Shown here: in pieces, positions 44,369 through 52,529 of the stretch | Layout of the letters: the number at the start of each line of letters is the position of its first letter | Numbering within the stretch: the first letter of the stretch is position 1 | Source: Streptomyces xanthophaeus | Lineage (GTDB): Bacteria > Actinomycetota > Actinomycetes > Streptomycetales > Streptomycetaceae | Length of the DNA stretch: 64,000 bases | Assembly (NCBI RefSeq): GCF_030440515.1 | Contig: NZ_CP076543.1 | Coordinates: 310,001 to 374,000, forward strand | Reading direction: 5' to 3' | Translations under genes and position numbers: made by a program | The notes under the pieces: model-generated | The model's input: the letters and a program-made list of their open reading frames with translations, nothing else | Databases searched by the model: none | Told to the model about the DNA's origin: nothing

Positions 44369-44848
44369 TCAGTGCCCCGGCAGCACGCAGACACTGTCCA
44401 GGCCGAGCACGTGGTTGAGCCGGCCGAAGGCCAGCCAGGACCCGATGCTCATCGTCAGCTCCACGATCTCCAGCTGGCTGTAGTGCGCGGTCATCCGGTC
44501 CCAGAACTCCTCGTCGAGCCCGTGGTGGTCGAGGGTGTACCGCTCGGCGTACTCCGCCGCCAGCCGGGTGCGCTCGTCGAACGCGTCGGTCGTACGCCAC
44601 GCGGTGACCGCGTCGGAGAACTCCTCCTCGACCTTCTCCCCGTCCCGCTCGGTCCGCCAGTCCAGGCAGAAGACGCACCCGTTGATCTGCGCGACGCGCA
44701 GCCGGGCGGCCTCGAACTCGCGCAGCCCCAGGGTGGTGTGGGCGTACACCGACAGGGAGAAGTTCGCGGCGGCCATGCCGATGCCGGGGACCATGTCGCC
44801 CCAGACGTACTCGATGGGGTGCTGGCCTTCGGGGATGTCGATCCTCAT
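44369..44848 (-). CDS. Carboxymuconolactone decarboxylase/AhpD-like protein
   Basis: A 159-residue alpha-helical protein of the AhpD/CMD group. The CxxC pair is in INGCVFCLDWRTERDGE near residues 57-63; in AhpD the motif continues to a conserved His, but Arg stands at that place here. RLAAEYAERYTLDHHGLDEEFWDRMTAHYS and LTMSIGSWLAFGRLN follow the family pattern (in part). It may be a thiol peroxidase or a structural relative. The ATG overlaps the stop of the upstream gene by four bases (ATGA). Confidence 0.82.
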   Translation of the reverse strand: MRIDIPEGQHPIEYVWGDMVPGIGMAAANFSLSVYAHTTLGLREFEAARLRVAQINGCVFCLDWRTERDGEKVEEEFSDAVTAWRTTDAFDERTRLAAEYAERYTLDHHGLDEEFWDRMTAHYSQLEIVELTMSIGSWLAFGRLNHVLGLDSVCVLPGH

Positions 44849-45927
44849 GACTGTTTCCTTCCGAGTCTGCCGATGGCGGGGCGCAGCGGGATGTCGAGGG
44901 CGTCGTAGAGTCCGGGTTCCGCCTCGACGAGCCAGTCGATGGCGCCGACGAGGCGGCCGACGGCGGTCGCGTTGCCGCCCGCCGAGCGGTTCTCGCCCTC
45001 GTCCGTGGCCTCGATGGTGACCTCGATGCGCGGGCGGCCCTCGATGACGACCCGGTGGGCGCCGTCGCCGCCGTCGGGCGGCATGGGCCAGTCCGGTGCG
45101 CACGAGGCGTGGATGCGGGTGACGTGCTCGATGACGATGCGGGGCTCGCCCTCGACGATGCCCTGCACCTCGAAGCGGATGGCGCCCTGGGTGCCGGCCT
45201 CGAACGCGCCCATGGTCCTGGTGGTCACCGTGGTGTCGAGCGCGCGGCGGTCCGACGTCTCGCGGATCTCGTCGAGTTCGACCCCGAGCGCGCGGGCCAT
45301 CATCCGTATCTGCCCGCCCCAGACCATGGTGGGGATCGAGGGCATGAGCATCATCGGCTCGTGGTCCATGGGCCGGCCCATGCCGACGAGGTGGCGGACG
45401 GAGTCCGGCTGGTCGTAGGTGGAGTAGTCGAAGATCTCCTGGCAGCGGATGACGTCGATGGTGGTGCCGAGCCCGCTGAGCAGGAGTGGGAGTACGTCGT
45501 TGCCCCACCCGGGGTCGACGCCGGAGGCGAAGAGCGAGCCGCCGCCCTCCGCGACGGCGGCGAGCACCGGGTCGCGGAACTCGGGCGGGGCGCTGCGGTG
45601 GTCGTAGAGCGGGTACAGGGCCGGGCTGACGACGACCGCGCCGGACCGGACGGCGCGGGTGATGTCGGCGAGTGCCTCGTCGGGCCGGATGTCTCCGGAC
45701 GCGGCGTACACCACTGCCTGGGGGCGGGCGGCGAGTACGGCTTCGATGTCGTCGGTGGCCTCGACGCCCAACAGGCGGTCGAGCCCGCCGAGTTCTCCCG
45801 CGTCGCGGCCGACCTTGGCTGGATTGTGGACGATGACTGCGCAGAGTTGGAGCGCGGGATGGGCCTCGACGGCACGGATCGCCAGACGGCCCACGTTGCC
45901 GGTACCCCAGACAACCGTGGAAATCAT
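44845..45927 (-). CDS. NAD(P)-dependent dihydrodipicolinate reductase-like oxidoreductase
   Basis: A 360-residue protein with a Rossmann fold at the N terminus (VVWGTGNVGRLAIRAVEAHP) and the second domain of dihydrodipicolinate reductase/2,4-diaminopentanoate dehydrogenase relatives (SGVDPGWGNDVLPLLLSG, RCQEIFDYSTYDQPDSVRHL). Related actinobacterial proteins are annotated as NAD(P)H-dependent amine dehydrogenases. The substrate is unknown. It is translationally coupled to the AhpD-like protein, so the two probably act on the same compound. Confidence 0.8.
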   Translation of the reverse strand: MISTVVWGTGNVGRLAIRAVEAHPALQLCAVIVHNPAKVGRDAGELGGLDRLLGVEATDDIEAVLAARPQAVVYAASGDIRPDEALADITRAVRSGAVVVSPALYPLYDHRSAPPEFRDPVLAAVAEGGGSLFASGVDPGWGNDVLPLLLSGLGTTIDVIRCQEIFDYSTYDQPDSVRHLVGMGRPMDHEPMMLMPSIPTMVWGGQIRMMARALGVELDEIRETSDRRALDTTVTTRTMGAFEAGTQGAIRFEVQGIVEGEPRIVIEHVTRIHASCAPDWPMPPDGGDGAHRVVIEGRPRIEVTIEATDEGENRSAGGNATAVGRLVGAIDWLVEAEPGLYDALDIPLRPAIGRLGRKQS

Positions 45928-45997
45928 GCGCGGAGGGTAGCCACAGGTCCTTGACGTTGCCAGAGTCGCGCGGCCTGAACTCGCCCGTCTTCTCCCG

Positions 45998-46195
45998 CTA
46001 CTGGTTCTGGCCTCCCAGGACGAAGAGGAGGTAGACGAAGAAGGCGAAGAGATGACCCACGAACAAGTAGGCGATCAGCCGGATGATCAGGCCGCGCGGG
46101 AACTTGGATTCGAAGCGGGCCCGTATGGTCGCGGGCACGGTCGCGGTCGTGGTCGTGGACGCGGGCGCGGGCGCGGGCTTCTCGGCTCGGGACAT
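45998..46195 (-). CDS. DUF6126 family small membrane protein
   Basis: A 65-residue protein with an Ala/Thr-rich N terminus, then ATIRARFESKFPRGLIIRL and one TM segment (AYLFVGHLFAFFVYLLFVLG) ending GGQNQ. This agrees with the DUF6126 family. Function unknown. The start is preceded by GGAGGAG. It lies 16 bp after an XRE-cupin regulator gene, so both are likely in one operon; the pairing may be functional, with the membrane protein acting as a partner of the regulator (inference). Confidence 0.78.
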   Translation of the reverse strand: MSRAEKPAPAPASTTTTATVPATIRARFESKFPRGLIIRLIAYLFVGHLFAFFVYLLFVLGGQNQ

Positions 46196-46211
46196 GGGTG
46201 CGGCTCCTCCG

Positions 46212-46892
46212 CTATCGGTGGTGCGAGGTCGTGGGCGTGGTGGGCGCGGTGGGCGCGGCCGTGGTGGCACCGCCGAGGCACAGCCCGGCGAGGCTGCTCT
46301 GCAGCAGGGTGTGGACGAAGAGCAGGTCGGCCCCGCCCGAGGAGGCCGCGCCGATCCGGTGCGGTGTGAGCGAGTCGAAGTGCGCGCTGTCCCCGGGCTC
46401 CAGCAGGTGTTCGGCCTCTCCCAGGTGCAGCCGCAGCCGCCCTTCCAGGACGTACAGCCATTCCTCGCCGGGGTGTACGCGGACCAGCTCGCCCTGGCTG
46501 CGACCGTGAGGCACGTGCACGCGCAGCGCCTGCATGCCCCGGCCGGAGCCGCCGGCCTGCCAGTACGTCCAGCCGTCGGCCTCGCGGGCACCCGGACCGC
46601 CGGCCCGTACGATGGGATCCGCGACGGCGGGTGTCTCGCCGAGCAGCTCGGAGACGGTCGTACCGTAGGTGCGGGCGAGTCCGAGCAGGAGCGGCAGCGA
46701 GGGCTGGCGCCGGCCGGTCTCCAGGCGGGACAGGTGGGCCGGTGAGAGCCGGGCCCGTGCGGCGGCGGCCTCCAGGGTGAGTCCGGCACGGCGGCGCAGG
46801 TCCCGCAGCTGCGGGGCGACGGCGGTCAGCTCGTCCGCCGGTTCGTCGGGACCGGCCGCGCCTTCGGGGCCGGTGTCGGATCCGGGTGTCAT
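46212..46892 (-). CDS. XRE-family regulator with C-terminal cupin
   Basis: A 226-residue regulator. The HTH spans about 22-80: LRDLRRRAGLTLEAAAARARLSPAHLSRLETGRRQPSL (recognisable as LSPAHLSRLETGRRQPS). The cupin_2 domain is about 125-195: HPGEEWLYVLEGRLRLHLG and LEPGDSAHFDSLTPHRI, with the metal or ligand residues in the usual places. Such regulators sense a small ligand and often repress their own gene. Two tandem TTGCC-N5-GGCAA dyads lie just upstream of its start, supporting autoregulation. The ATG at 46892 fits the domain start; the frame is open upstream across the operators, which argues against an earlier start. Confidence 0.88.
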   Translation of the reverse strand: MTPGSDTGPEGAAGPDEPADELTAVAPQLRDLRRRAGLTLEAAAARARLSPAHLSRLETGRRQPSLPLLLGLARTYGTTVSELLGETPAVADPIVRAGGPGAREADGWTYWQAGGSGRGMQALRVHVPHGRSQGELVRVHPGEEWLYVLEGRLRLHLGEAEHLLEPGDSAHFDSLTPHRIGAASSGGADLLFVHTLLQSSLAGLCLGGATTAAPTAPTTPTTSHHR

Positions 46893-46912
46893 ACCCCGAT
46901 TGAGCCAGACTC

Positions 46913-46948
46913 TTGCCTGACTGGCAAACCTACTTGCCTCTGAGGCAA
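46913..46948. promoter_or_regulatory. Tandem operators for the XRE-cupin regulator
   Basis: Two perfect inverted repeats of the same type: TTGCC-TGACT-GGCAA (46913-46927) and TTGCC-TCTGA-GGCAA (46934-46948). Their centres are 21 bp apart, that is, two helical turns, so two dimers would bind on the same DNA face. They lie 21-56 bp upstream of the regulator ATG, where a promoter is expected. The identity of the binding protein is inferred from position. Confidence 0.8.
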
Positions 46949-47081
46949 ATCTTCGCCGGGGACGCCCCCGCCTCACCTGTTCGAGGGCCCGTTGCCGGGC
47001 GAATGCGTCACCGCGGTTGCGCGGGGTCCCGCGCCGCAGAGGCTGGGAGCCACGGCACCGGATGACCTACGGCGAGGGACG

Positions 47082-48074
47082 ATGATCGTATCGATGATGT
47101 CCATGCCGGAGGGCATCCTGACCCGCGGCTCCGTGTCGCAGGCACGCGAGCGTCTCGCCACGTCCCGCTTCCTGTTCGTGGACGTGGAACTGCCCGAGGA
47201 CAGCGCGCCCGGAGAACCGTCGCTCGCCCACCTGCTGGGCCTCGATGCCGAGGAGGTGACTTGGCTCGGGCGCAAGGAGGAATCGGCCCGGGCGGAGATC
47301 TTCGGGGACAACGGCGCGTTCGTCGTGCCCGCGGTCGACGCGGACCGGGTCGTCCACGTCCACGCCCTGGTGACCGAGCGGTACCTCCTCACGGTGCACC
47401 GGGGGCCGGCCCCGCTGATCGGGGACGTGACGGCCCGGTTCCCGCGCGAGAGCCCGCCGGACTCCGTGGCCATGCTGTTCCTGCTGCTGGACGAGGCCAT
47501 GGAGACCTATCGACGGGCCGCCGTCCAAGCCCTCCTGGAGGTGGAGGACCTGGAGGACGCCATGTTCCGCCGGCGCGAGCCCGAGCAGCTCTACCGCCTG
47601 GCACGGCTGCGGCGCACCGCGGCCCTGCTGCACCACACCCTTCTCCCCTACCACCGGGTGGCGGAGGAGACCGTCACGCGCCGGGTGATGAACCGCGGCT
47701 TCCACCAGGAGCGCCAGCAGCTCGTCCGCGAGTACCGGCGCACCGCGAATCTGGTGCTCACGGACATCGAGTCCCTCCAGGAGAGCGCCCGGCGGGCCTT
47801 CGGCAGCTATTCCTCCCTGGTGTCGGGCGACCAGAACGGCGTGATCAACCGGCTGGCGGTGGTGTCGACGATCTTCCTGCCGCTGACCTTCCTGACGGGG
47901 TTCTTCGGCATGAACTTCGCCTACCTGACGGACGAACTGGAGAGCCGGGCCGTCTTCTGGCTGCTCGCGGTGGGCTTGCAGGTGCTCTTCCTGCTCGCGG
48001 CCCTCTACGTGCTCCACCGCACCCGGCTCTGGCGCAGACTGCGCGAGGACGACAGCGACTTCGACGACGCGTAG
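47082..48074 (+). CDS. CorA-family divalent cation transporter
   Basis: A 330-residue member of the CorA/MIT family. Large cytoplasmic domain with long helices (VQALLEVEDLEDAMFRRREPEQL, in part), then two C-terminal TM spans; TM1 ends in the signature FFGMNFAYL with the GMN selectivity motif. It should import Mg2+, Co2+ or Ni2+ as a pentamer. The ATG at 47082 has GAGGGAC directly upstream. It is monocistronic, ending 29 bp before the end of the convergent ligase gene. Confidence 0.9.
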   Translation: MIVSMMSMPEGILTRGSVSQARERLATSRFLFVDVELPEDSAPGEPSLAHLLGLDAEEVTWLGRKEESARAEIFGDNGAFVVPAVDADRVVHVHALVTERYLLTVHRGPAPLIGDVTARFPRESPPDSVAMLFLLLDEAMETYRRAAVQALLEVEDLEDAMFRRREPEQLYRLARLRRTAALLHHTLLPYHRVAEETVTRRVMNRGFHQERQQLVREYRRTANLVLTDIESLQESARRAFGSYSSLVSGDQNGVINRLAVVSTIFLPLTFLTGFFGMNFAYLTDELESRAVFWLLAVGLQVLFLLAALYVLHRTRLWRRLREDDSDFDDA

Positions 48075-48103
48075 GGCGTCCGGCCCCTCGGCCCGGGCAC
48101 CTC

Positions 48104-49636
48104 CTAGCCGGCGTGCGCCGCCAGGACCGTGGCCACCGTGTCCGCCTCGGTCGCGGTCTTGTCCGGGCGGTGGCGCAGGACGCGGGCGAAGCGGAGGGTC
48201 ACTCCGGCCGGGTAGCGGGAGGAGCGCTGGAGGCCGTCGTAGGCGATCTCGACGACCAGTTCCGGGCGGACCCGGACGGTGAAGCCGTCGTCCTCGACCG
48301 CCAGCCCGCGCAGCCGCTCCGTCTGCCAGCGCAGCATCTCGTCGGTGAGCCCCTTGAAGGTCTTGCCCAGCATGGCGTACGTGCCGTCGCCGGTGCGCGC
48401 CCCCAGGTGCAGGTTCGACAGCAGGCCGGTGCGCCGTCCGTGGCCCCATTCGGCGGCGAGGACGACCAGGTCGAGGGTGTGCACCGGTTTCACCTTGAGC
48501 CAGTGTCTGCCGCGCCGGCCCGCCGCGTAGGTCGAGTCCAGCGACTTGACGACGACCCCCTCGTGGCCGCGGCGCAGCGTCTCGGCCCAGAACTCCTCGG
48601 CCTCGGCGCCCTGCTCCCCCGGGTCCTCGACGGCGAGGCGGCGGACCCGGGCGTCCTCGGGGACGAGCGCGGTGAGGGCCGCGTACCGCTCGCGCACCGG
48701 CAGGTCGAGGAGGACGTCCTCGCCCACGGCCAGGACGTCGAAGAAGTAGGGGGCGACCGGGAGCGTCCGCCGGGCGGCCGCGACGTCCACCCGGGAGCCG
48801 ACCCGGCTGGCGATCTCCTGGAAGGGGACGGGGCGGCCGTCCGCCGCCCGTCCGATGACCTCCCCGTCGAGGATGAACCGCTCCCCGGGCAGCGACCGGG
48901 CCAGCTCCGCCACCTCCGGCAGCCGCGCCGTGATCTCGTCCAGGGAGCGCGTGTAGATCCGTACGTCGTCGCCCTCGCGGTGGACCTGGACCCGGATCCC
49001 GTCCAGCTTCTCCTCCACCGCGCACGGCCCGAGCACCGTCAGGGCCTCGGCGACCGACTTGGCGGTACCCGCCAGCATCGGCTGGACCGGCTGCCCCACG
49101 CGCAGCGTGACCGTGCGCAGGGCCTGCGCTCCTTCGGCCAGTACGGCCGCCGCCACCCGGGGCAGCGAGCCGTCCAGCATCACCGCCCGGCGCAGTGCGG
49201 CGGCCGGTACCCGGGCGGCCGCGGCCACGCCCTCCAGCGCCACCGCGTCGAGCGCGCCCTGGCGCACCTCGCCGGACAGCAGGGCGCGCAGGAACGCCTG
49301 CTCGGGCCCGGTGGCCCGGCCCAGCAGGCCGGCGAGGATCCGGCCGCGCCGCTCCACGGACCCGGTGCCCGTCACCGTCGCCAGTTCGCTCACCGCGGTA
49401 TCGACGTCGCGGACGGTCAAGGAGGGGTCGGCCGCCGGTTCGGTCTCCTGGGCGAGCGTGCGCCACCCGATGCCCGGGCGGCCCTGCGGGAGGCGCCCGG
49501 AGAGGTAGGAGATGACCAGGCCGGCCTCCTCGGGGGACGCGGCGGCGAAGAGCTCGGCGAGCAGGGCGCTCTTGCGGGACCGGGCGGAGGTCTCGGCGAC
49601 CTCCCGGGACACGCGTGCGACGTCGGCCAGCAGCAT
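48104..49636 (-). CDS. ATP-dependent DNA ligase
   Basis: A 510-residue ATP-dependent ligase. N-terminal DNA-binding domain (1-200), then the adenylation domain with the nucleotidyl Lys in EEKLDGIRVQVH (motif I, KxDGxR), motif III FILDGEVIG, motif IV EGVVVKSLDSTY and motif V WLKVKP, and an OB domain with ALVEIAYD-like sequence (VVEIAYDGLQRS). It is comparable to LigB-type enzymes of actinomycetes that accompany the essential NAD-dependent LigA. It probably acts in repair. ATG at 49636. Confidence 0.92.
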   Translation of the reverse strand: MLLADVARVSREVAETSARSRKSALLAELFAAASPEEAGLVISYLSGRLPQGRPGIGWRTLAQETEPAADPSLTVRDVDTAVSELATVTGTGSVERRGRILAGLLGRATGPEQAFLRALLSGEVRQGALDAVALEGVAAAARVPAAALRRAVMLDGSLPRVAAAVLAEGAQALRTVTLRVGQPVQPMLAGTAKSVAEALTVLGPCAVEEKLDGIRVQVHREGDDVRIYTRSLDEITARLPEVAELARSLPGERFILDGEVIGRAADGRPVPFQEIASRVGSRVDVAAARRTLPVAPYFFDVLAVGEDVLLDLPVRERYAALTALVPEDARVRRLAVEDPGEQGAEAEEFWAETLRRGHEGVVVKSLDSTYAAGRRGRHWLKVKPVHTLDLVVLAAEWGHGRRTGLLSNLHLGARTGDGTYAMLGKTFKGLTDEMLRWQTERLRGLAVEDDGFTVRVRPELVVEIAYDGLQRSSRYPAGVTLRFARVLRHRPDKTATEADTVATVLAAHAG

Positions 49637-49710
49637 GCGGCCATCCTCCCGCCCGCGGATGTGCCGCGCAGGTCGGGAACGGGCCGGTCCCGGGCAGGCC
49701 GGGACGTGGG

Positions 49711-49736
49711 GCGTGTACCGCAGCTGCGGTACACGC
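49711..49736. promoter_or_regulatory. Perfect 26-bp palindrome between divergent ligase and hydrolase-ABC genes
   Basis: The half-site GCGTGTACCGCAG is followed immediately by its exact complement, with no spacer. No gene ends here (both neighbours start), so a terminator role is unlikely and an operator for a dimeric regulator is more probable. A smaller hairpin GTCCCGG-GCAGG-CCGGGAC is found at 49687-49705. It is 74 bp from the ligase start and 84 bp from the hydrolase-ABC start. Confidence 0.75.
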
Positions 49737-49820
49737 GGGCCCCGGCCTAGTCCTGGAGAAGGTGGGCGGTTCCGCCTGTGGGTGCTCGGAGCCCGGGGAA
49801 CGGGCCCTTAGGGTGCCCGT

Positions 49821-52529
49821 ATGAAGCTCCGAATGCCCCGGCGCCGCCGAGACCGTCTGCTCGCGGGCGCCGCCGCGCTCGCGGTCGTGGCGGGGGCCGG
49901 TACGTGGACGGCCGCGTCCGCGACCGGTGACGAACCCGCCGTGCACCGCCAGGACCAGGTCGTGAACATGCCCGGCGCCGGGATCGACACCTCCTATTTC
50001 ACCGCGGGCGGCGGTGCGCAGAAGCGTCCCGCCGTCCTCCTCGGGCACGGTTTCGGCGGCAGCAAGGACGATGTCCGCGAGCAGGCCGAGCGCCTCGCCC
50101 GGGACGGGTACGCCGTCCTGACCTGGTCGGCGCGCGGCTTCGGCCGCTCCGAGGGCCGGATCGGCCTGAACGACCCCGAGTACGAGGTCAAGGACGTCTC
50201 CCGGCTCGTCGACTGGCTCGCGGCCCGGCCCGAGGTGCGGCTCGACGCGGCCGGCGATCCGCGCGTCGGCGTCTCCGGGGCCTCCTACGGCGGCGCGATC
50301 TCGCTGCTCGCGGCCGGTCACGACCCGCGGGTCGACGCGATCGCCCCGCAGATCACCTACTGGAACCTCGCGGACGCCCTCTTCCCGAACGGCGTCTTCA
50401 AGAAGCTCTGGTCCGGCATCTTCTTCACCAGCGGCTCGACCGACGGGATGCAGCAGGCCCTGCCGGGACAGCGGCCCGGTGCGGCGGCCGCCGCACCGGG
50501 CTGCGGACGGTTCCAGCCCGAACTCTGCGCGATGTACGAGCGCGTCGCGGTGGCGGGCAAGCCCGATCCCGAGGCCCGCACCCTGCTGGAGCAGCGCAGT
50601 CCGTCGGCCGTCGGCGACCGGATCAAGGTGCCGACCCTGATCGTGCAGGGCCAGGACGACTCCCTGTTCCCGCTGGACCAGGCCGATGCCATGGCCAAGG
50701 CCATCGCGGCGAACGGCGCGCCCGTCTCCGTGGACTGGGCGGCCGGCGGGCACGACGGCGGGATGCGCGAGGCCGACCGGGTCGAGGCCCGGGTGGCCTC
50801 CTGGTTCGACCGCCACCTCAAGGGGGACGAGGGCGCCGACACCGGCCCGGCGTTCCGGGTCACGCGCTCCGGAGGCATCGACTCCACCGACGGCGAGGTC
50901 ACCCTGCGCGGAGCGACCGGTGACCGGTATCCCGGGCTGGAATCCGGCCCGCGGGAGTTCGCCCTGACCGGGCCGGAGCAGACCTTCGCCAATCCGGCGG
51001 GCGGCGCGCCTCCCGCCCTGTCCGCGCTCCCGGGCATCGGCGGGCAGCTCGCCGCCTTCGGGGCCGGGCTCTCCCTGGACTTCCCCGGGCAGAACGCCCG
51101 GTTCGAGTCGGCGCCGCTGGCCGAGGACATGACGGTCACCGGCACACCGACTCTCACCCTGAAGGTGAGGTCGACAGCCGCCGACGGTTCGGCCGTCCTG
51201 TTCGGCAAGGTGTACGACGTGGGGCCCGACGGCCGTCAGCAGGTGCTGCCGAGCCAGCTGGTCGCCCCGGTGCGGGTGGAGAACGCGCAGCAGGGTACGA
51301 GCGTGCGGCTGCGGCTGCCCGCGATCGACCACTCCGTGGCGGCGGGACACCGGCTGCGGCTGGTGATCGCCGCGACCGACCTCGGCTACGCGACCCCGGC
51401 GGCGCCGGCCACCTACACCGTCGCCGCGGAGGGCCCCCTGGCCGTGCCCGTCGCCGCGCAGGTGCGGACCGCCTCGGCCGGGCTGCCCGCCTGGACCTGG
51501 TGGCTACCGCTGGGCGCGATCGCGCTGGCCGCGGCGCTGCTGGGCCTGCGGCGGACCGGCCGGGGGTCCGCCGGGCCGGGGTCCGGCGCGGCGCAGCCGG
51601 ACCCGGCACTGGCCGACGTGCCCCTGCAGATCACCGGACTGACGAAGCGCTACGCGAAGGCGCAGGACCGGTACGCGGTGAAGGACCTGTCCTTCCGCGT
51701 CGAGAAGGGGCAGGTACTGGGACTGCTCGGACCCAACGGGGCCGGGAAGACCACCACCCTGCGGATGCTGATGGGGCTGATCTCGCCGGACGCCGGGGAG
51801 ATCCGCGTGTTCGGGCAGGCGGTACGGGCCGGGGCGCCCGTGCTGTCACGGGTCGGGGCCTTCGTGGAGGGCGCCGGATTCCTCCCGCACCTGACGGGCC
51901 GCGCCAATCTGGAGCTCTACTGGCAGGCCACCGGCCGCCCGGCCGAGGACTCGCACATGGCCGAGGCCCTGGAGATCGCCGGGCTCGGTGACGCGCTGGA
52001 GCGCGCGGTGCGCACGTACTCGCAGGGCATGCGCCAGCGCCTCGCGATCGCACAGGCGATGCTCGGGATGCCGGACCTGCTGATCCTCGACGAGCCGACG
52101 AACGGTCTGGACCCGCCGCAGATCCGGGAGATGCGGGACGTGATGATCCGCTACGCGGCGGGCGGGCGGACGGTCATCGTCTCCAGTCACCTGCTGTCGG
52201 AGGTGGAGCAGTCCTGTACGCACCTGGTGGTCATGGACCGCGGGCGGCGGGTCGCCGCGGGCGAGGTCTCGGAGATCACCGGCGGCGGGGACACGCTGCT
52301 GGTGACACTGGCGGAGCCGGTGGACGAGGTGAGCGTCGAGAAGGTGGCGGCGCTGGAGGGAGTGGGTTCCGTGGTGGCCGCCGATGACGGGCTGCTCGTA
52401 CGGCTCGAAGGCGCGACGGCCGCGGGGCTGATCGCCGAACTCGTACGGCTGGAGGTGCCGGTGAGCGGAGTGGGACCGCACCGGCGACTGGAGGACGCGT
52501 TCCTCACCCTGATCGGAGGTGCGGCGTGA
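49821..52529 (+). CDS. Secreted alpha/beta hydrolase fused to an ABC ATPase
   Basis: A 902-residue chain. An N-terminal signal or anchor (13-33) is followed by an S15/CocE-like alpha/beta hydrolase (about 40-550): LLGHGFGGSKDD, nucleophile S155 in GVSGASYGG, Asp in VQGQDDSLFP, His in AGGHDGGM and a jelly-roll part with GTPTLTLKVRS and HRLRLVIAATDLGYA. TM2 is near 556-577. The rest (about 600-902) is a cytoplasmic ABC ATPase: Walker A GPNGAGKTTTLRMLMG, signature YSQGMRQRLAIAQAM, Walker B LLILDEPTNGLDP. So one protein has its hydrolase outside and its ATPase inside. It is coupled to the permease gene by a GTGA overlap. Confidence 0.87.
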   Translation: MKLRMPRRRRDRLLAGAAALAVVAGAGTWTAASATGDEPAVHRQDQVVNMPGAGIDTSYFTAGGGAQKRPAVLLGHGFGGSKDDVREQAERLARDGYAVLTWSARGFGRSEGRIGLNDPEYEVKDVSRLVDWLAARPEVRLDAAGDPRVGVSGASYGGAISLLAAGHDPRVDAIAPQITYWNLADALFPNGVFKKLWSGIFFTSGSTDGMQQALPGQRPGAAAAAPGCGRFQPELCAMYERVAVAGKPDPEARTLLEQRSPSAVGDRIKVPTLIVQGQDDSLFPLDQADAMAKAIAANGAPVSVDWAAGGHDGGMREADRVEARVASWFDRHLKGDEGADTGPAFRVTRSGGIDSTDGEVTLRGATGDRYPGLESGPREFALTGPEQTFANPAGGAPPALSALPGIGGQLAAFGAGLSLDFPGQNARFESAPLAEDMTVTGTPTLTLKVRSTAADGSAVLFGKVYDVGPDGRQQVLPSQLVAPVRVENAQQGTSVRLRLPAIDHSVAAGHRLRLVIAATDLGYATPAAPATYTVAAEGPLAVPVAAQVRTASAGLPAWTWWLPLGAIALAAALLGLRRTGRGSAGPGSGAAQPDPALADVPLQITGLTKRYAKAQDRYAVKDLSFRVEKGQVLGLLGPNGAGKTTTLRMLMGLISPDAGEIRVFGQAVRAGAPVLSRVGAFVEGAGFLPHLTGRANLELYWQATGRPAEDSHMAEALEIAGLGDALERAVRTYSQGMRQRLAIAQAMLGMPDLLILDEPTNGLDPPQIREMRDVMIRYAAGGRTVIVSSHLLSEVEQSCTHLVVMDRGRRVAAGEVSEITGGGDTLLVTLAEPVDEVSVEKVAALEGVGSVVAADDGLLVRLEGATAAGLIAELVRLEVPVSGVGPHRRLEDAFLTLIGGAA

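Noticed and set aside
49711..49736. Palindrome considered as a terminator
   Set aside because: Both neighbouring genes start from this region and none ends in it; an operator explains the position better. The palindrome at 58682-58713, in contrast, follows a gene end and is listed as a terminator.
47067..51350. A 1427-codon leftward open frame across CorA, ligase and hydrolase-ABC genes
   Set aside because: It crosses three real genes in both orientations and a palindromic intergenic region; low-complexity Gly/Arg/Pro composition shows a third-position bias artefact.
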